This document shows, piece by piece, positions 17,188-26,351 of a DNA stretch of 64,000 nucleotides. A program made the position numbers and the translations under genes. The DNA lies in contig NZ_JAFMSZ010000005.1 of the NCBI RefSeq assembly GCF_017916505.1, positions 62,001 through 126,000 of the forward strand. Direction: 5' to 3'. Position 1 is the first letter of the stretch. Each line of letters starts with the position of its first letter. The DNA comes from Naasia sp. SYSU D00057 (lineage in GTDB: Bacteria; Actinomycetota; Actinomycetes; Actinomycetales; Microbacteriaceae). Below the pieces are notes generated by a model that saw nothing but the letters and a program-made list of their open reading frames with translations, was not told where the DNA came from and searched no databases.

Positions 17188-18315
17188 ATGAGCGACTCCG
17201 GCGACTACCTGATGAACGGCGGCCGGGTGGACATCGCGTCGCTGCCGAAGGTCAGCCTCCACGACCACCTGGACGGCGGGCTGCGCCCGCAGACGATCAT
17301 CGAGCTGGCGGACGAGGTCGGCCTCGCGCTGCCCGCCGCCGACGCGGATGCGCTCGGCACCTGGTTCCGAGAGTCCGCGGACTCCGGCTCCCTCCCGACC
17401 TACCTCGAGACCTTCTCGATCACGACCGGCGTCATGCAGACGGCCCCCGGCCTCACCCGCGTCGCCCGCGAGTTCGTGCAGGACCTCGGCGCCGACGGCG
17501 TGCTCTACGGCGAGATCCGCTGGGCGCCCGAGCAGCACCTCACCCGCGGCCTCACGCTCGACCAGACGGTCGAGGCGGTGCAGGCGGGCATCGATGCCGG
17601 CATCGAGGACGTCCGCCGCACCACCGGCCGGGAGATCGGCATCGGCCAGCTCGTGTCAGCGATGCGGCAGAACGACCGCGGGCTCGAGATCGCGGAGCTG
17701 GCGCTGCGGCACCGCGGCAACGGCGTCGTCGGCTTCGACATCGCCGGCCCCGAGGACGGCTTCCTCCCGAGCAGGATGGGCGACGCGTTCGACCTCCTCG
17801 CGGAGAACTGGTTCCCCGTCACCGTCCACGCCGGCGAGGCCGCCGACCTCGACAGCATCGCGAGCGCCCTGCTCGACGGCCGCGCCCTGCGGCTCGGCCA
17901 CGGCGTGCGCCTCGCGCTCGACATCGCGATCGAGGGCGAGGACGAGAACAACACGTGGGTGAGCCTCGGCAGGCTCGCGCACTGGGTGAAGGACCGGGAG
18001 ATCGCCCTCGAGCTGTCCCCGTCGTCGAACCTGCAGACCGGCGCGATCGAGGCGTGGGGCGACGAGCTCGCCGACCACCCATTCGACCTGCTCTACCAGC
18101 TCGGCTTCCGCGTCACCGTCAACACCGACAACCGGCTGATGAGCGACACGTCGATCACGAAGGAGCTCTCGCTCCTCGTCGACACCTTCGGCTACGACCT
18201 CGCCGACCTCGAGGTCTTCCAGCTCAACGCCGCCGGCGCCGCGTTCCTCTCCGTCGAGGATCGCGAGGAGCTCGCCGACCGCATCAGCGCCGGCTTCGAC
18301 GAGGCCGGCGCGTGA
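17188..18315 (+). CDS. add: Adenosine deaminase
   Basis: Deaminates adenosine and deoxyadenosine to inosine forms. The zinc ligands H25 and H27 sit in SLHDHLDGGLRP. VHAGEAAD carries the third His and catalytic Glu, RLGHGVR the catalytic His, ELSPSSN is conserved and NTDNRLMS holds the last Asp. Length 375 is typical of the bacterial ADA family. It has its own promoter just after the SAHH-like/IclR pair. Given that pair, the question is whether it also accepts S-adenosylhomocysteine; known SAH deaminases belong to a different amidohydrolase group, so plain adenosine is the safer assignment. Confidence 0.88.
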   Translation: MSDSGDYLMNGGRVDIASLPKVSLHDHLDGGLRPQTIIELADEVGLALPAADADALGTWFRESADSGSLPTYLETFSITTGVMQTAPGLTRVAREFVQDLGADGVLYGEIRWAPEQHLTRGLTLDQTVEAVQAGIDAGIEDVRRTTGREIGIGQLVSAMRQNDRGLEIAELALRHRGNGVVGFDIAGPEDGFLPSRMGDAFDLLAENWFPVTVHAGEAADLDSIASALLDGRALRLGHGVRLALDIAIEGEDENNTWVSLGRLAHWVKDREIALELSPSSNLQTGAIEAWGDELADHPFDLLYQLGFRVTVNTDNRLMSDTSITKELSLLVDTFGYDLADLEVFQLNAAGAAFLSVEDREELADRISAGFDEAGA

Positions 18316-18346
18316 CCGCCGCTCCGCTCCGGAAGGGCCGCGCCCG

Positions 18347-18619
18347 ATGAAGATCGTCACGATCTGCGGCGCCGGCATCGGCACGTCCGCGATCCTCAAG
18401 GTGAGCGCCGAGCGCGCGCTGCAGCGCCTCGGCATCGACGCGGACGTCACCGCGACCGACGTGGCGAGCCTCGCCCTCGAGGCCGAGGACGCGCAGGTGA
18501 TCCTCACCACGCCCGACCACGTGGACGACATCGGCCGAACATTCGCCGACGTCGTCGTAATCGACAACATCCTCGACCAGGAGGAGCTCGTCGCGAAGCT
18601 GGAGCAGGCGCTCGGGTAG
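18347..18619 (+). CDS. PTS sugar transporter EIIB-like protein, stand-alone
   Basis: A 90-residue protein with the EIIB P-loop (TICGAGIGTSAILK) and the phosphoryl-carrying Cys at position 7, as in lactose/cellobiose, galactitol and ascorbate EIIB proteins. No EIIA, EIIC, HPr or EI gene is adjacent, so it is an orphan subunit. It lies 31 nt after the adenosine deaminase stop, in the same direction, and is probably co-transcribed with it. It may serve a permease encoded elsewhere or a regulatory role; neither can be told from here. Confidence 0.75.
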   Translation: MKIVTICGAGIGTSAILKVSAERALQRLGIDADVTATDVASLALEAEDAQVILTTPDHVDDIGRTFADVVVIDNILDQEELVAKLEQALG

Positions 18620-18653
18620 GGGGACCGCTGGGCTGGAGGGGAAGGCGCAGCGC

Positions 18654-20312
18654 CTAACCCACCAGGCCCCGGGCGCCCTCCTCAAGGCGGGCGAGTACGT
18701 CCGCCGCCGTCGAGCGCCGCTCCTCCACGCTGCCGCGCGTCGCGGCGACGTCGAGGTAGAGCTTCAGCTTCGGCTCCGTGCCGCTCGGGCGGGCGATGAG
18801 GCGCGCGCCCTCCGCGAGCGTGAAGCGCAGCACGTCGCTCGGCGGCAGGTCACCGCCCGGGAGCAGGTCGTCGACCTGCTGAACCGCGAGTCCGCCGATC
18901 GTGGCAGGCGGACGGGACCGCATCCGCTCCATCGCCTGGCCGATCTCCTCCAGCCGGCTCACGCGCACCGAGATCTGGCTGGACGCGAAGACGCCGAAGG
19001 TCTCGTCGAACTCGCGCTGGTGCTCGGCGAACGTGCGGCCGCGGGCTTTCAGGCCGAGGAACTGGTTCACGAAGGCGACCGCGGCCGAGATGCCGTCCTT
19101 GTCGCGCACCTTCTCCGGGTCCACGAGGTATCCGAGCGCCTCCTCGAAGCCGAAGAGCAGGCCCGGCACGCGGGAGATCCACTTGAAGCCGGTGAGCGTC
19201 TCGCGGTAGCCGAGCCCGTAGTGCTCCGCGACGGAGCGGAGCCCGGGGGTGGAGACGATCGACGACGCGAGGGTCCCGGAGGCGCCCTCCGCGGCCGCGC
19301 GCTCCGCGGTGGCCCAGGCGAGCAGGAGGCCGAGCTCGTTGCCGCTGAGGGTCCGCCATCCGCCGTTCCCATCCGGCACGGCCGCGGCGAGGCGGTCGGC
19401 GTCCGGGTCGTTGGCGACCACGAGCTCGGCGTCGGTCTCCGCCGCGAGGGCGAGGGCGAGGTCGAGCGCGCCCTTCTCCTCCGGATTGGGGAACGCGACG
19501 GTGGGGAACGCCGGATCGGGGCGCAGCTGCTCCTCGACGGTGCGCGGCGCGGGGATGCCGGCCTGCTCGAACACGCGGCCCGCGGTCTCCCAGCCGACGC
19601 CGTGCATCGGCGTGTACACCCAGCGCAGCTCGGCGGCCGGCGCGGGAACCGCCGTCGCGACGACGTACGCGTCGACGACGCTCTCGTCCGCGGTGGCGTA
19701 GCCGGTCGAGCGGGGGAGGCGGTCGGCGGGGCCCTCGGCGATGACCTCGTCGATCAGCTCGAGCACCTCGCGGTCGGCCGGCGGCACGATCTGCGATCCG
19801 GCGTCCTCGCCGCCGAGGTAGAGCTTGTAGCCGTTGTCCTGCGCCGGGTTGTGCGAGGCGGTGATCATCACGCCGGCCGACGCGCCGAGGTGGCGCACGG
19901 CGAACGCGAGCACCGGGGTCGGCAGCAGCCGGGGGAGCAGGGTGGCGCGGACGCCGGCGCCCTCGAGCAGCTCCGCGACGTCGCGGGCGAAGACGGCCGA
20001 GTTGTTGCGGCCGTCGTAGCCGATCACGGCCGTCGGGCTCTCCTCGCGGCGGAGGAGGAAGCGCGCGAGGCCCACGGTGGTCTGGGCGACGACGACCCGG
20101 TTCATCCGGTTGGGACCGGCGCCGAGGCTGCCGCGCAGACCGGCGGTGCCGAACAGGAGGCGCGAGTCGAAGCGGTCGTGCAGGTCGGCGAGGGCGTCGG
20201 CACTGCCGGCCCGCGCCTCGCCGAGGACGGCGTCGAGCTCGGCGCGCGTCGCGTCGTCCGGGTCCTGAGCACGCCAGGCGTCGGCGGCCGCGAAGAGCCG
20301 CTCGTCGGTCAC
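18654..20312 (-). CDS. Phosphohexomutase-superfamily protein, probable phosphopentomutase/phosphomannomutase
   Basis: 552 residues with all four domains of the alpha-D-phosphohexomutase superfamily. The phosphoserine loop TASHNPAQDNGYK has S153, the metal loop is NDPDADRLA, the sugar-binding loop FGFEEALGY, and the phosphate loop RPSGTEPKLKLYLD. The length and loops fit the PGM2/PmmB subgroup, which interconverts pentose and hexose 1- and 6(5)-phosphates. GTG 20312 overlaps the stop of the purine nucleoside phosphorylase gene. That suggests the natural substrate is ribose or deoxyribose 1-phosphate. Convergent with the PTS gene. Confidence 0.88.
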   Translation of the reverse strand: MTDERLFAAADAWRAQDPDDATRAELDAVLGEARAGSADALADLHDRFDSRLLFGTAGLRGSLGAGPNRMNRVVVAQTTVGLARFLLRREESPTAVIGYDGRNNSAVFARDVAELLEGAGVRATLLPRLLPTPVLAFAVRHLGASAGVMITASHNPAQDNGYKLYLGGEDAGSQIVPPADREVLELIDEVIAEGPADRLPRSTGYATADESVVDAYVVATAVPAPAAELRWVYTPMHGVGWETAGRVFEQAGIPAPRTVEEQLRPDPAFPTVAFPNPEEKGALDLALALAAETDAELVVANDPDADRLAAAVPDGNGGWRTLSGNELGLLLAWATAERAAAEGASGTLASSIVSTPGLRSVAEHYGLGYRETLTGFKWISRVPGLLFGFEEALGYLVDPEKVRDKDGISAAVAFVNQFLGLKARGRTFAEHQREFDETFGVFASSQISVRVSRLEEIGQAMERMRSRPPATIGGLAVQQVDDLLPGGDLPPSDVLRFTLAEGARLIARPSGTEPKLKLYLDVAATRGSVEERRSTAADVLARLEEGARGLVG

Positions 20313-21142
20313 AGCCGGCCCACGATCTGCGAGAGGAGCCGGGCCAGCGTGCTCTCGGCGGCGCGGCCCGCGGCGAGGACCTCCTCGTGGCTCAGCGGCT
20401 CCTCCTGGATGCCGGCGGCGAGGTTCGTGATCAGCGACATGCCGAGCACCTCCATGCCGGCCTGGCGCGCGGCGATCGCCTCGAGCGCGGTCGACATGCC
20501 GACGATGTGGCCGCCGAGCGTCTCCGCCATCCGCACCTCGGCGGGGGTCTCGTAGTGCGGGCCGCGGAACTGCACGTACACGCCGTCGTCGAGGTCCGCA
20601 TCCACCTCGCGCGCGACGGCGCGCAGGCGGGCCGAGTAGAGGTCGGTGAGGTCGACGAATGTGGCGCCCTCGAGCGGCGAGGCCGCCGTCAGGTTGATGT
20701 GGTCGCTGATCAGCACCGGGGTGCCCGGGGTCCAGGAGCGCTTGATGCCGCCCGCGCCGTTCGTCAGCACCATGACCGTCGCGCCGGCGGCGGCCGCGGT
20801 GCGGACGCTGTGCACGACCCGGCGGACGCCCTTGCCCTCGTAGAAGTGCGTGCGGGCGCCGATCACCAGCGCGTGCTTGCCGTTCGGCAGGCGGAACGAG
20901 CGGAGGGTGCCGCTGTGGCCGACGACCCCCGATGCGGTGAAGCCCTCGATCTGCTCGGCCGGCACGGTGGCGACCTCCTCGCCGAGCAGGTCCGCGGCCT
21001 TCCCCCAGCCGCTGCCGAGCGTGAGGGCGATGTCGTGCCGCTCGACACCCGTGGCCTCGGCGAGCTGCGCTGCCGCGCGCGCGGCGACGTCGAACGGGTC
21101 GGCGGCGGGATCGTCGAGGGCGGAGGAACCGGAAGCTGACAT
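20309..21142 (-). CDS. punA: Purine nucleoside phosphorylase, trimeric type
   Basis: Phosphorolyses inosine and guanosine (and deoxy forms) to base and pentose 1-phosphate. Family blocks in order are TLGSGWGKA (phosphate loop, ~41), HFYEGKG, VLTNGAGGI, ISDHIN, QFRGPHYETPAE and GMSTALEA. N240 in LITNLAAG is the Asn that gives 6-oxopurine specificity in trimeric PNPs. Length 277. Leaderless: TAGGCT lies 7 nt upstream of ATG 21142. It forms an operon with the mutase at 18654, completing base release and pentose-phosphate recovery. Confidence 0.93.
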   Translation of the reverse strand: MSASGSSALDDPAADPFDVAARAAAQLAEATGVERHDIALTLGSGWGKAADLLGEEVATVPAEQIEGFTASGVVGHSGTLRSFRLPNGKHALVIGARTHFYEGKGVRRVVHSVRTAAAAGATVMVLTNGAGGIKRSWTPGTPVLISDHINLTAASPLEGATFVDLTDLYSARLRAVAREVDADLDDGVYVQFRGPHYETPAEVRMAETLGGHIVGMSTALEAIAARQAGMEVLGMSLITNLAAGIQEEPLSHEEVLAAGRAAESTLARLLSQIVGRL

Positions 21143-21149
21143 GGGAGCC

Positions 21150-21155
21150 AGCCTA
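21150..21155 (-). promoter_or_regulatory. -10 box TAGGCT, leaderless start of purine nucleoside phosphorylase
   Basis: On the minus strand TAGGCT is followed by 7 nt and ATG 21142. No ribosome site is present. Confidence 0.6.
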
Positions 21156-21206
21156 GGACGACGGCGCCGGGCTGGCGGGGCGGGGTGGCCCTGCCCTCCC
21201 GCCCCT

Positions 21207-21289
21207 GTCCCTCAACAGGCAGAAATGCGTCCAACAGGCGGGAAGGAGCCGTTTCTGCCTGTTGACGGCATTTCTGCCTGTTGAGGGAC
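21207..21289. repeat. Nested intergenic hairpin, family B, copy 2
   Basis: The arm at 21207-21228 (GTCCCTCAACAGGCAGAAAT, then GC) is the exact reverse complement of 21268-21289. Inner arms CAACAGGC and GCCTGTTG add a second stem. It shares the CAACAGGCAGAAAT word with 12858-12944. It lies in the divergent gap between the purine nucleoside phosphorylase and LpdA genes. Confidence 0.8.
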
Positions 21290-21290
21290 G

Positions 21291-21350
21291 GGCCCTGCCC
21301 GTCGAGGGACAGGCCCGTCTGTCGAGGGACGGGCCCGTCTGTCGAGGGGC
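21291..21350. repeat. Three 20-bp tandem repeats
   Basis: 21291-21310, 21311-21330 and 21331-21350 are near-identical 20-mers of the form GGCCCGTCTGTCGAGGGAC plus one base, directly abutting the family B hairpin. Their GTCGAGGGAC end resembles the hairpin arm end GTTGAGGGAC, so they may derive from it. Confidence 0.65.
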
Positions 21351-21419
21351 AGGGGCGGAGGCGATCGCCTGGCGCGGAATGACGCGGGAGAGGGGTCCGC
21401 ATGAGGAAAGATGGGCGGA

Positions 21420-22850
21420 ATGGTGTACGAGTTCGAGCGCAAGCAGCGGATCGGTGTTCTCGGCGGTGGCCCCGGCGGGTATGAGGCGGCGATCGCGGGT
21501 GCGCAACTCGGCGCCGAGGTGACCCTCATCGAGCGGGCGGGGGTGGGCGGCTCGGCCGTCCTCACCGACGTCGTCCCGTCGAAGACGCTCATCGCGACCG
21601 CGGAGGCGACCACGTCGATCGACGAGTCGACCGACCTCGGCGTCCAGTTCTTCGCCCGCGGCGAGACGGGACGGCCCTCCCGTCCGGAGATCGCCATCAA
21701 CCTCGCCGCCATCAACAAGCGGCTCACCGGCCTCGCCCGCCAGCAGTCCGAGGACATGCGCGCCAACCTGCGCCGCGCGGGCGTGCGGATCATCACCGGC
21801 GAGGGACGGCTCGAGGGGTCCAACCGGCTCGTCGCCGCGACCGGCAAGGGCGGCTCCGACTTCGACGAGGTCGAGGTCGACACGGTCGTCGTGGCCGTGG
21901 GCGCGAGCCCGCGCATCCTGCCGACGGCGGTGCCGGACGGCGAGCGCATCCTCACCTGGAAGGACCTCTACGAGCTCGAGGAGGTGCCCTCGCACCTCAT
22001 CGTCGTCGGATCGGGCGTCACGGGCGCCGAGTTCGCGTCCGCCTACCGGGCGCTCGGCGCCGAGGTGACGCTCATCTCCAGCCGCGACCAGGTGCTGCCC
22101 GGCGAGGACGGCGACGCCGCCGGCGTCATCGAGGACGTCTTCACCCGCAACGGCATGACCGTCCTGTCGCGCAGCCGGGCGCAGAGCGTCGAGCGGGTCG
22201 GCGACGGCGTTGTCGTGACGCTCGGCGACGGCCGCACCGTCGAGGGCAGCCACTGCCTCGTCGCGGTCGGCGCCGTCCCCAACACGGCGGGCATCGGCCT
22301 CGCGGAGGCGGGCGTCCAGCTCACCGACTCGGGCCACATCCGGGTCAACCGTGTCGCGCGCACGTCGGTGCCGTCGATCTACGCCGCGGGCGACTGCAGC
22401 ACGTCGCTGCCGCTCGCGTCCGTGGCGTCGATGCAGGGGCGCACCGCCGTGTTCCACGCGATGGGCGACGCGGTCACGCCGGTGGAGCTGCGCAACGTGG
22501 CGAGCAACATCTTCACCCAGCCCGAGATCGCGACCGTCGGCTGGTCGCAGAAGCAGATCGAGGAGGGCATCGCTCAGGGGGAGATCTACAAGCTCCCGCT
22601 GTCGAGCAACCCCCGCGCCAAGATGCAGGGCGTGAAGGACGGCTTCGTCAAGCTGTTCGCGCGCACGGGCTCCGGCACCGTCATCGGCGGCGTGATCGTG
22701 GCGCCCCGCGCCTCCGAGCTGGTGCTGCCGATCGCGCTCGCCGTCGAGCACCGCCTCACGGTCGACCAGCTGGCGCGTGCGTTCAGCGTGTACCCGTCGA
22801 TGTCGGGCGCGATCACGGACGCCGCCCGCGCGATGCACATCGTCCAGTAG
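21420..22850 (+). CDS. lpdA: NAD(P)H quinone dehydrogenase, LpdA-type flavoprotein
   Basis: 476-residue flavoprotein disulfide-reductase family member with FAD fold GVLGGGPGGYEAA (~12), NAD(P) fold VVGSGVTGAEFAS and the late FAD block YAAGDCS. The redox disulfide is absent: the block normally reading GGTCLNVGCIPSK is GVGGSAVLTDVVPSK (~41-55). The C-terminal His-Glu base is also missing. This matches the mycobacterial Rv3303c type, which reduces quinones rather than lipoamide. ATG 21420 is taken over an ATG at 21411, with AAAGAT 7 nt upstream as a weak -10. Convergent with the carboxylase gene. Confidence 0.85.
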   Translation: MVYEFERKQRIGVLGGGPGGYEAAIAGAQLGAEVTLIERAGVGGSAVLTDVVPSKTLIATAEATTSIDESTDLGVQFFARGETGRPSRPEIAINLAAINKRLTGLARQQSEDMRANLRRAGVRIITGEGRLEGSNRLVAATGKGGSDFDEVEVDTVVVAVGASPRILPTAVPDGERILTWKDLYELEEVPSHLIVVGSGVTGAEFASAYRALGAEVTLISSRDQVLPGEDGDAAGVIEDVFTRNGMTVLSRSRAQSVERVGDGVVVTLGDGRTVEGSHCLVAVGAVPNTAGIGLAEAGVQLTDSGHIRVNRVARTSVPSIYAAGDCSTSLPLASVASMQGRTAVFHAMGDAVTPVELRNVASNIFTQPEIATVGWSQKQIEEGIAQGEIYKLPLSSNPRAKMQGVKDGFVKLFARTGSGTVIGGVIVAPRASELVLPIALAVEHRLTVDQLARAFSVYPSMSGAITDAARAMHIVQ

Positions 22851-22871
22851 GGACGGCTGCGCCCTGCGTTG

Positions 22872-22940
22872 GGCAGGACTTTCCGCACTCAGCAGGAGGA
22901 ATCTCGGCCGGATCTCCTGCTGAGTGCAGAAGATCCTGCC
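22872..22940. repeat. Nested intergenic hairpin, family A, copy 2
   Basis: Outer arms GGCAGGACTTTCCGCA and TGCAGAAGATCCTGCC pair with two mismatches. Inner arms CTCAGCAGGAG (22888-22898) and 22914-22924 pair perfectly over 11 bp. The 15-nt loop contains CGGCCG and the flank reads GGATCTCCTGC. It sits between the convergent lpdA and acyl-CoA carboxylase genes, so it could terminate both. Confidence 0.75.
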
Positions 22941-23022
22941 GACCGCGGGCCGCTCAGGTCCCACGGCTGAGGGGCGAGGTCGCCTACTCCCGGCTGGGGG
23001 CGCGAGGACCTCGTGCCCGGGG

Positions 23023-24813
23023 TCAGGCGTCGACGATCTCCAGCAGGACCGTGCCCGATGACACGGTCTCGCCGACCGAGGCGCCGATGCGGGCCACCGT
23101 GCCGTCGCGGTGGGCGGTGAGGGGCTGCTCCATCTTCATCGCCTCGAGGACCGCGACGAGGTCGCCCTTGACGACCTTGTCGCCCTCGCCGACGGCGAGC
23201 TTCACCACGGTGGCCTGCATGGGGGCCTTCACGGCGTCGCCGGTCGTCGTCGTCACGCCCGAGGAGGAGTGGCCGCGGCGGCGGGGAGCGGCGGGACGCG
23301 GGGCGGATGCCGCGGGGCCGGCCAGCAGTCGGCCCGGCAGGCTCACCTCGATGCGCTTGCCGCCGACCTCCACCACCACGTTCTGGCGGGGCGGCTCAGC
23401 GGGGGAGTCCTCGGGGGCGGTGATGGAGCCGGTCCACGGCTCGATGTCGTTCGCGAACTCGGTCTCGATCCAGCGGGTGAACACGCTGAACGCGTCGCCG
23501 TTCGACGGCGCGAACGCCTCGTCCCGCACGATTGCGCGGTGGAAGGGAAGCACGGTGGGGAGCCCCGCGACCTCGAACTCGTCGAGGGCGCGGCGGGCGC
23601 GCTCGAGGGCGTCGGCGCGGTCGGAGCCGGTGACGATGAGCTTCGCGAGCAGGGAGTCGAAGGCGCCGGAGATGATGTCGCCGCCCTGGACGCCCGAGTC
23701 GACGCGCACGCCCGGGCCGCCGGGGGCCTTGAACACGTGCACGGGTCCGGGGGAGGGGAAGAAGCCGCGGCCGGGGTCCTCGCCGTTGATGCGGAACTCG
23801 ATGGAGTGGCCGCGGGGCGCCGGGTCGTCGTAGTCGAGGGTGCCGCCCTCCGCGATGCGGAACTGCTCGCGCACGAGGTCGATGCCGGTGACCTCCTCGG
23901 TGACCGGGTGCTCGACCTGGAGGCGGGTGTTCACCTCGAGGAAGGACACGGTGCCGTCGCCGCCGATGAGGAACTCGCAGGTGCCGGCGCCGATGTAGCC
24001 GACCTCCTTGAGGATCGCCTTCGACGCCGAGTAGAGCTGCGCGATCTGGTCGTCGCTGAGGAACGGCGCGGGCGCCTCCTCGACGAGCTTCTGGTGCCGG
24101 CGCTGCAGGGAGCAGTCGCGGGTGGAGACGACGACCACGCGTCCCTCGGCGTCGGCGAGGCACTGGGTCTCGACGTGGCGGGGCTTGTCGAGGTACTTCT
24201 CGACGAAGCACTCGCCGCGGCCGAACGCCGCGATGGCCTCGCGGGTCGCGGACTCGAAGAGCTCGGCGACCTCCTCGCGCTCGCGGGCGACCTTGAGGCC
24301 GCGACCGCCGCCGCCGTAGGCGGCCTTGATGGCGACCGGCAGGCCGTGCTGGTCGACGAAGTCGAGGACCTCGCTCGCGTCCTTGACCGGCTCAAGGGTG
24401 CCGTGGGCGAGCGGGGCGCCGACGCGCTCCGCGACGTGGCGGGCGGTGACCTTGTCGCCGAGCTGCTCGATGGCGGCGGGCGGCGGGCCGATCCAGATGA
24501 GGCCGGCGTCCTCGACGGCGCGGGCGAAGTCCGCGTTCTCAGCGAGGAAGCCGTAGCCCGGGTGCACGGCGTCGGCGCCGGACCTGCGGGCGATGGAGAG
24601 GATCTTGTCGATGACGAGGTAGGTCTCGGCGCTCGTGGTGCCGCCGAGCGCGTACGCCTCGTCGGCGAGCTTGACGTGCAGCGCGTCCCGATCCTGGTCG
24701 GCGTAGACGGCGACGGACGCCTTGCCGGCGTCCTTCGCGGCGCGGATCACGCGGACGGCGATCTCGCCTCGATTCGCGACCAGAACCTTGGTGATCGTGC
24801 GCGCGCGAGACAT
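23023..24813 (-). CDS. accA3: Acyl-CoA carboxylase alpha subunit (biotin carboxylase plus BCCP)
   Basis: 596 residues joining a biotin carboxylase domain ([14 protein letters not shown] at ~9, [24 protein letters not shown]) to a C-terminal biotin carboxyl carrier domain whose EAMKME motif places the biotinyl lysine at K560. It carboxylates biotin for acetyl- and propionyl-CoA carboxylase complexes. Leaderless start: TAGGCT is 7 nt before ATG 24813. The beta and epsilon subunits (36514-38378) and the biotin ligase (39424) are 12-15 kb away in the same window. Confidence 0.93.
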   Translation of the reverse strand: MSRARTITKVLVANRGEIAVRVIRAAKDAGKASVAVYADQDRDALHVKLADEAYALGGTTSAETYLVIDKILSIARRSGADAVHPGYGFLAENADFARAVEDAGLIWIGPPPAAIEQLGDKVTARHVAERVGAPLAHGTLEPVKDASEVLDFVDQHGLPVAIKAAYGGGGRGLKVAREREEVAELFESATREAIAAFGRGECFVEKYLDKPRHVETQCLADAEGRVVVVSTRDCSLQRRHQKLVEEAPAPFLSDDQIAQLYSASKAILKEVGYIGAGTCEFLIGGDGTVSFLEVNTRLQVEHPVTEEVTGIDLVREQFRIAEGGTLDYDDPAPRGHSIEFRINGEDPGRGFFPSPGPVHVFKAPGGPGVRVDSGVQGGDIISGAFDSLLAKLIVTGSDRADALERARRALDEFEVAGLPTVLPFHRAIVRDEAFAPSNGDAFSVFTRWIETEFANDIEPWTGSITAPEDSPAEPPRQNVVVEVGGKRIEVSLPGRLLAGPAASAPRPAAPRRRGHSSSGVTTTTGDAVKAPMQATVVKLAVGEGDKVVKGDLVAVLEAMKMEQPLTAHRDGTVARIGASVGETVSSGTVLLEIVDA

Positions 24814-24820
24814 GGACTTC

Positions 24821-24826
24821 AGCCTA
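24821..24826 (-). promoter_or_regulatory. -10 box TAGGCT, leaderless start of acyl-CoA carboxylase alpha gene
   Basis: On the minus strand TAGGCT ends 7 nt before the ATG at 24813. Same box and spacing as for the purine nucleoside phosphorylase gene. Confidence 0.6.
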
Positions 24827-24907
24827 TTGACCGGTGGTCCCGTGGCTTTGGTGGCAGGTCTACACAAAACCCGCGGAGACCGGGGAGGGGCCCTACAAGT
24901 GCCCGGA

Positions 24908-26230
24908 TCACGCGCCGACCGGGACCCGGGCGGCGGCGCGGCGGGCGGCCACCTGGTCGAGGACGATGCGCTCGAGCTCGGCCGCGCCGCCGGAGCGGGC
25001 GATCGACGCGCCGATCCCCGCGCTCGCCGCGGCGTACGCGTCGTCGGCGAGCACGGTGCGGACCGCCTGCGCCACGCGGCGCGCGCTCGGGCGGGCGGTG
25101 CGCAGGTCGATCCCGACCCCCGACCAGCGGACGCGGGCCGCGACCTCCGGCTTGTCCTCGGTGACCCCGGCGATGACGACCGGGATGCCCCGCTCGAGGG
25201 CGAGGTGCACTCCGCCGTATCCGCCGTTCGTGACGAACACGTCGACGAGGGGCAGCAGCCGGTCGTAGGGGAGGAACTCGGCGGCCCGCACGTTGTCCGG
25301 CAGCGGCCCGAGGTCGGCGACCGGGCGCCCGCCCGTCGTCACCACGACGAGGGTGCCGTCGTCGTCGGCGAGCCCGTCGATCGTGGGGCGGATCAGCTCG
25401 CTGAAGTCGGTGTTCGCGATGGTGCCCTGGGTCACGTGGACGACCCGCTTGGCGATCGCGAGCTCCGGCCACCACGACGGCAGGGATCCGCCGGTGGGCT
25501 GGGTGCGGGTCACCGGGCCGACGAACGACACGTTCTCGGGAAGGTCGGAGCGGGGGTACTCGAACTCGGGCACCGTGGTCTGGACGATCGCGTCCATCAG
25601 CCGCACCCCGTCCATCACCCGCGCGGGCATCGGCCGTCCGGCGATCCGCGTGTAGAGGGCGCGCGCCTCCTTCTCGATGCCGGCCAGCACGACCTTCTCG
25701 GCGAACGCGGTGAGCAGGCGGTTGCGCACGCGGCCGGCGGCGCCGGGCATCGGCGCGATGCCGAGGCCGAACGGGGCGGTGTCGACGCTCGGGATGGCGA
25801 GCGGGATGACGCCCACGCTGATCAGCGCCGGCCCCTCGCCCTCGCCGCGCAGCAGCGCCAGGGCGGGCATCGCGGTGAACATCGTCTCGGCGAGCACCGC
25901 GTCCGTCGGCTCCGCGGCGAGCGCGTCCTGCACCGCCCGCAGCTGCGCGGAGACGGGGCGCAGGAAGATCGAGCGCACCTCCGCGATCACCCGGTCGAGA
26001 CCGTGGCGGCCGACGCGCTCCGGGAACGACGCGTCGAGGTCGCGGTCGTCGAAGTCCGCCTCGGCGGGCAGCTGCAGGAAGCGCGCCCCGGTGCGCTCGA
26101 CCGCCTCCCGCCAGCGGGCGCCGGTGAGGAAGCGGACGTCGTGGCCGGAGGAGACGAGGTGCCGCGCGATGCCGAGCATCGGGGTGATGTGGCCGTGGAT
26201 CGGGGTGCTGGCGAGGAGGAGCGAGGTCAT
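24908..26230 (-). CDS. MGT/UGT-like glycosyltransferase
   Basis: A 440-residue GT-B fold enzyme of glycosyltransferase family 1. The N-terminus ([21 protein letters not shown]) is the acceptor-side signature. The C-terminal donor-binding region has VTQGT near the middle and [27 protein letters not shown], where the usual HGG is replaced by NGG. Such enzymes glycosylate small molecules such as macrolides or lipids from NDP-sugars. The substrate is not evident. Start ATG 26230 from the signature spacing; no ribosome site. Divergent from the kinase operon by 121 bp. Confidence 0.82.
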   Translation of the reverse strand: MTSLLLASTPIHGHITPMLGIARHLVSSGHDVRFLTGARWREAVERTGARFLQLPAEADFDDRDLDASFPERVGRHGLDRVIAEVRSIFLRPVSAQLRAVQDALAAEPTDAVLAETMFTAMPALALLRGEGEGPALISVGVIPLAIPSVDTAPFGLGIAPMPGAAGRVRNRLLTAFAEKVVLAGIEKEARALYTRIAGRPMPARVMDGVRLMDAIVQTTVPEFEYPRSDLPENVSFVGPVTRTQPTGGSLPSWWPELAIAKRVVHVTQGTIANTDFSELIRPTIDGLADDDGTLVVVTTGGRPVADLGPLPDNVRAAEFLPYDRLLPLVDVFVTNGGYGGVHLALERGIPVVIAGVTEDKPEVAARVRWSGVGIDLRTARPSARRVAQAVRTVLADDAYAAASAGIGASIARSGGAAELERIVLDQVAARRAAARVPVGA

Positions 26231-26351
26231 GGGGAGAGGCAACCGGGCCGCGCGTCCCCGCTCCCAGGGCGGGACGTCTCTCCCGATGTCCCGACCGGAT
26301 CGGGACACCGGTCCCGTGCGCCGGCCGCCTCCCTCCTGCCACGATGTGGCC

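Noticed and set aside
12348-18619. A prophage or transposon origin for the nucleoside block
   Set aside because: No integrase, transposase, terminal repeats or shift in base composition was seen, and the genes show ordinary operon overlaps.
21420-22850. Annotation as dihydrolipoamide dehydrogenase
   Set aside because: The redox-active Cys pair and the C-terminal His-Glu dyad are missing, so lipoamide reduction is not expected. The LpdA-type quinone reductase call fits better.
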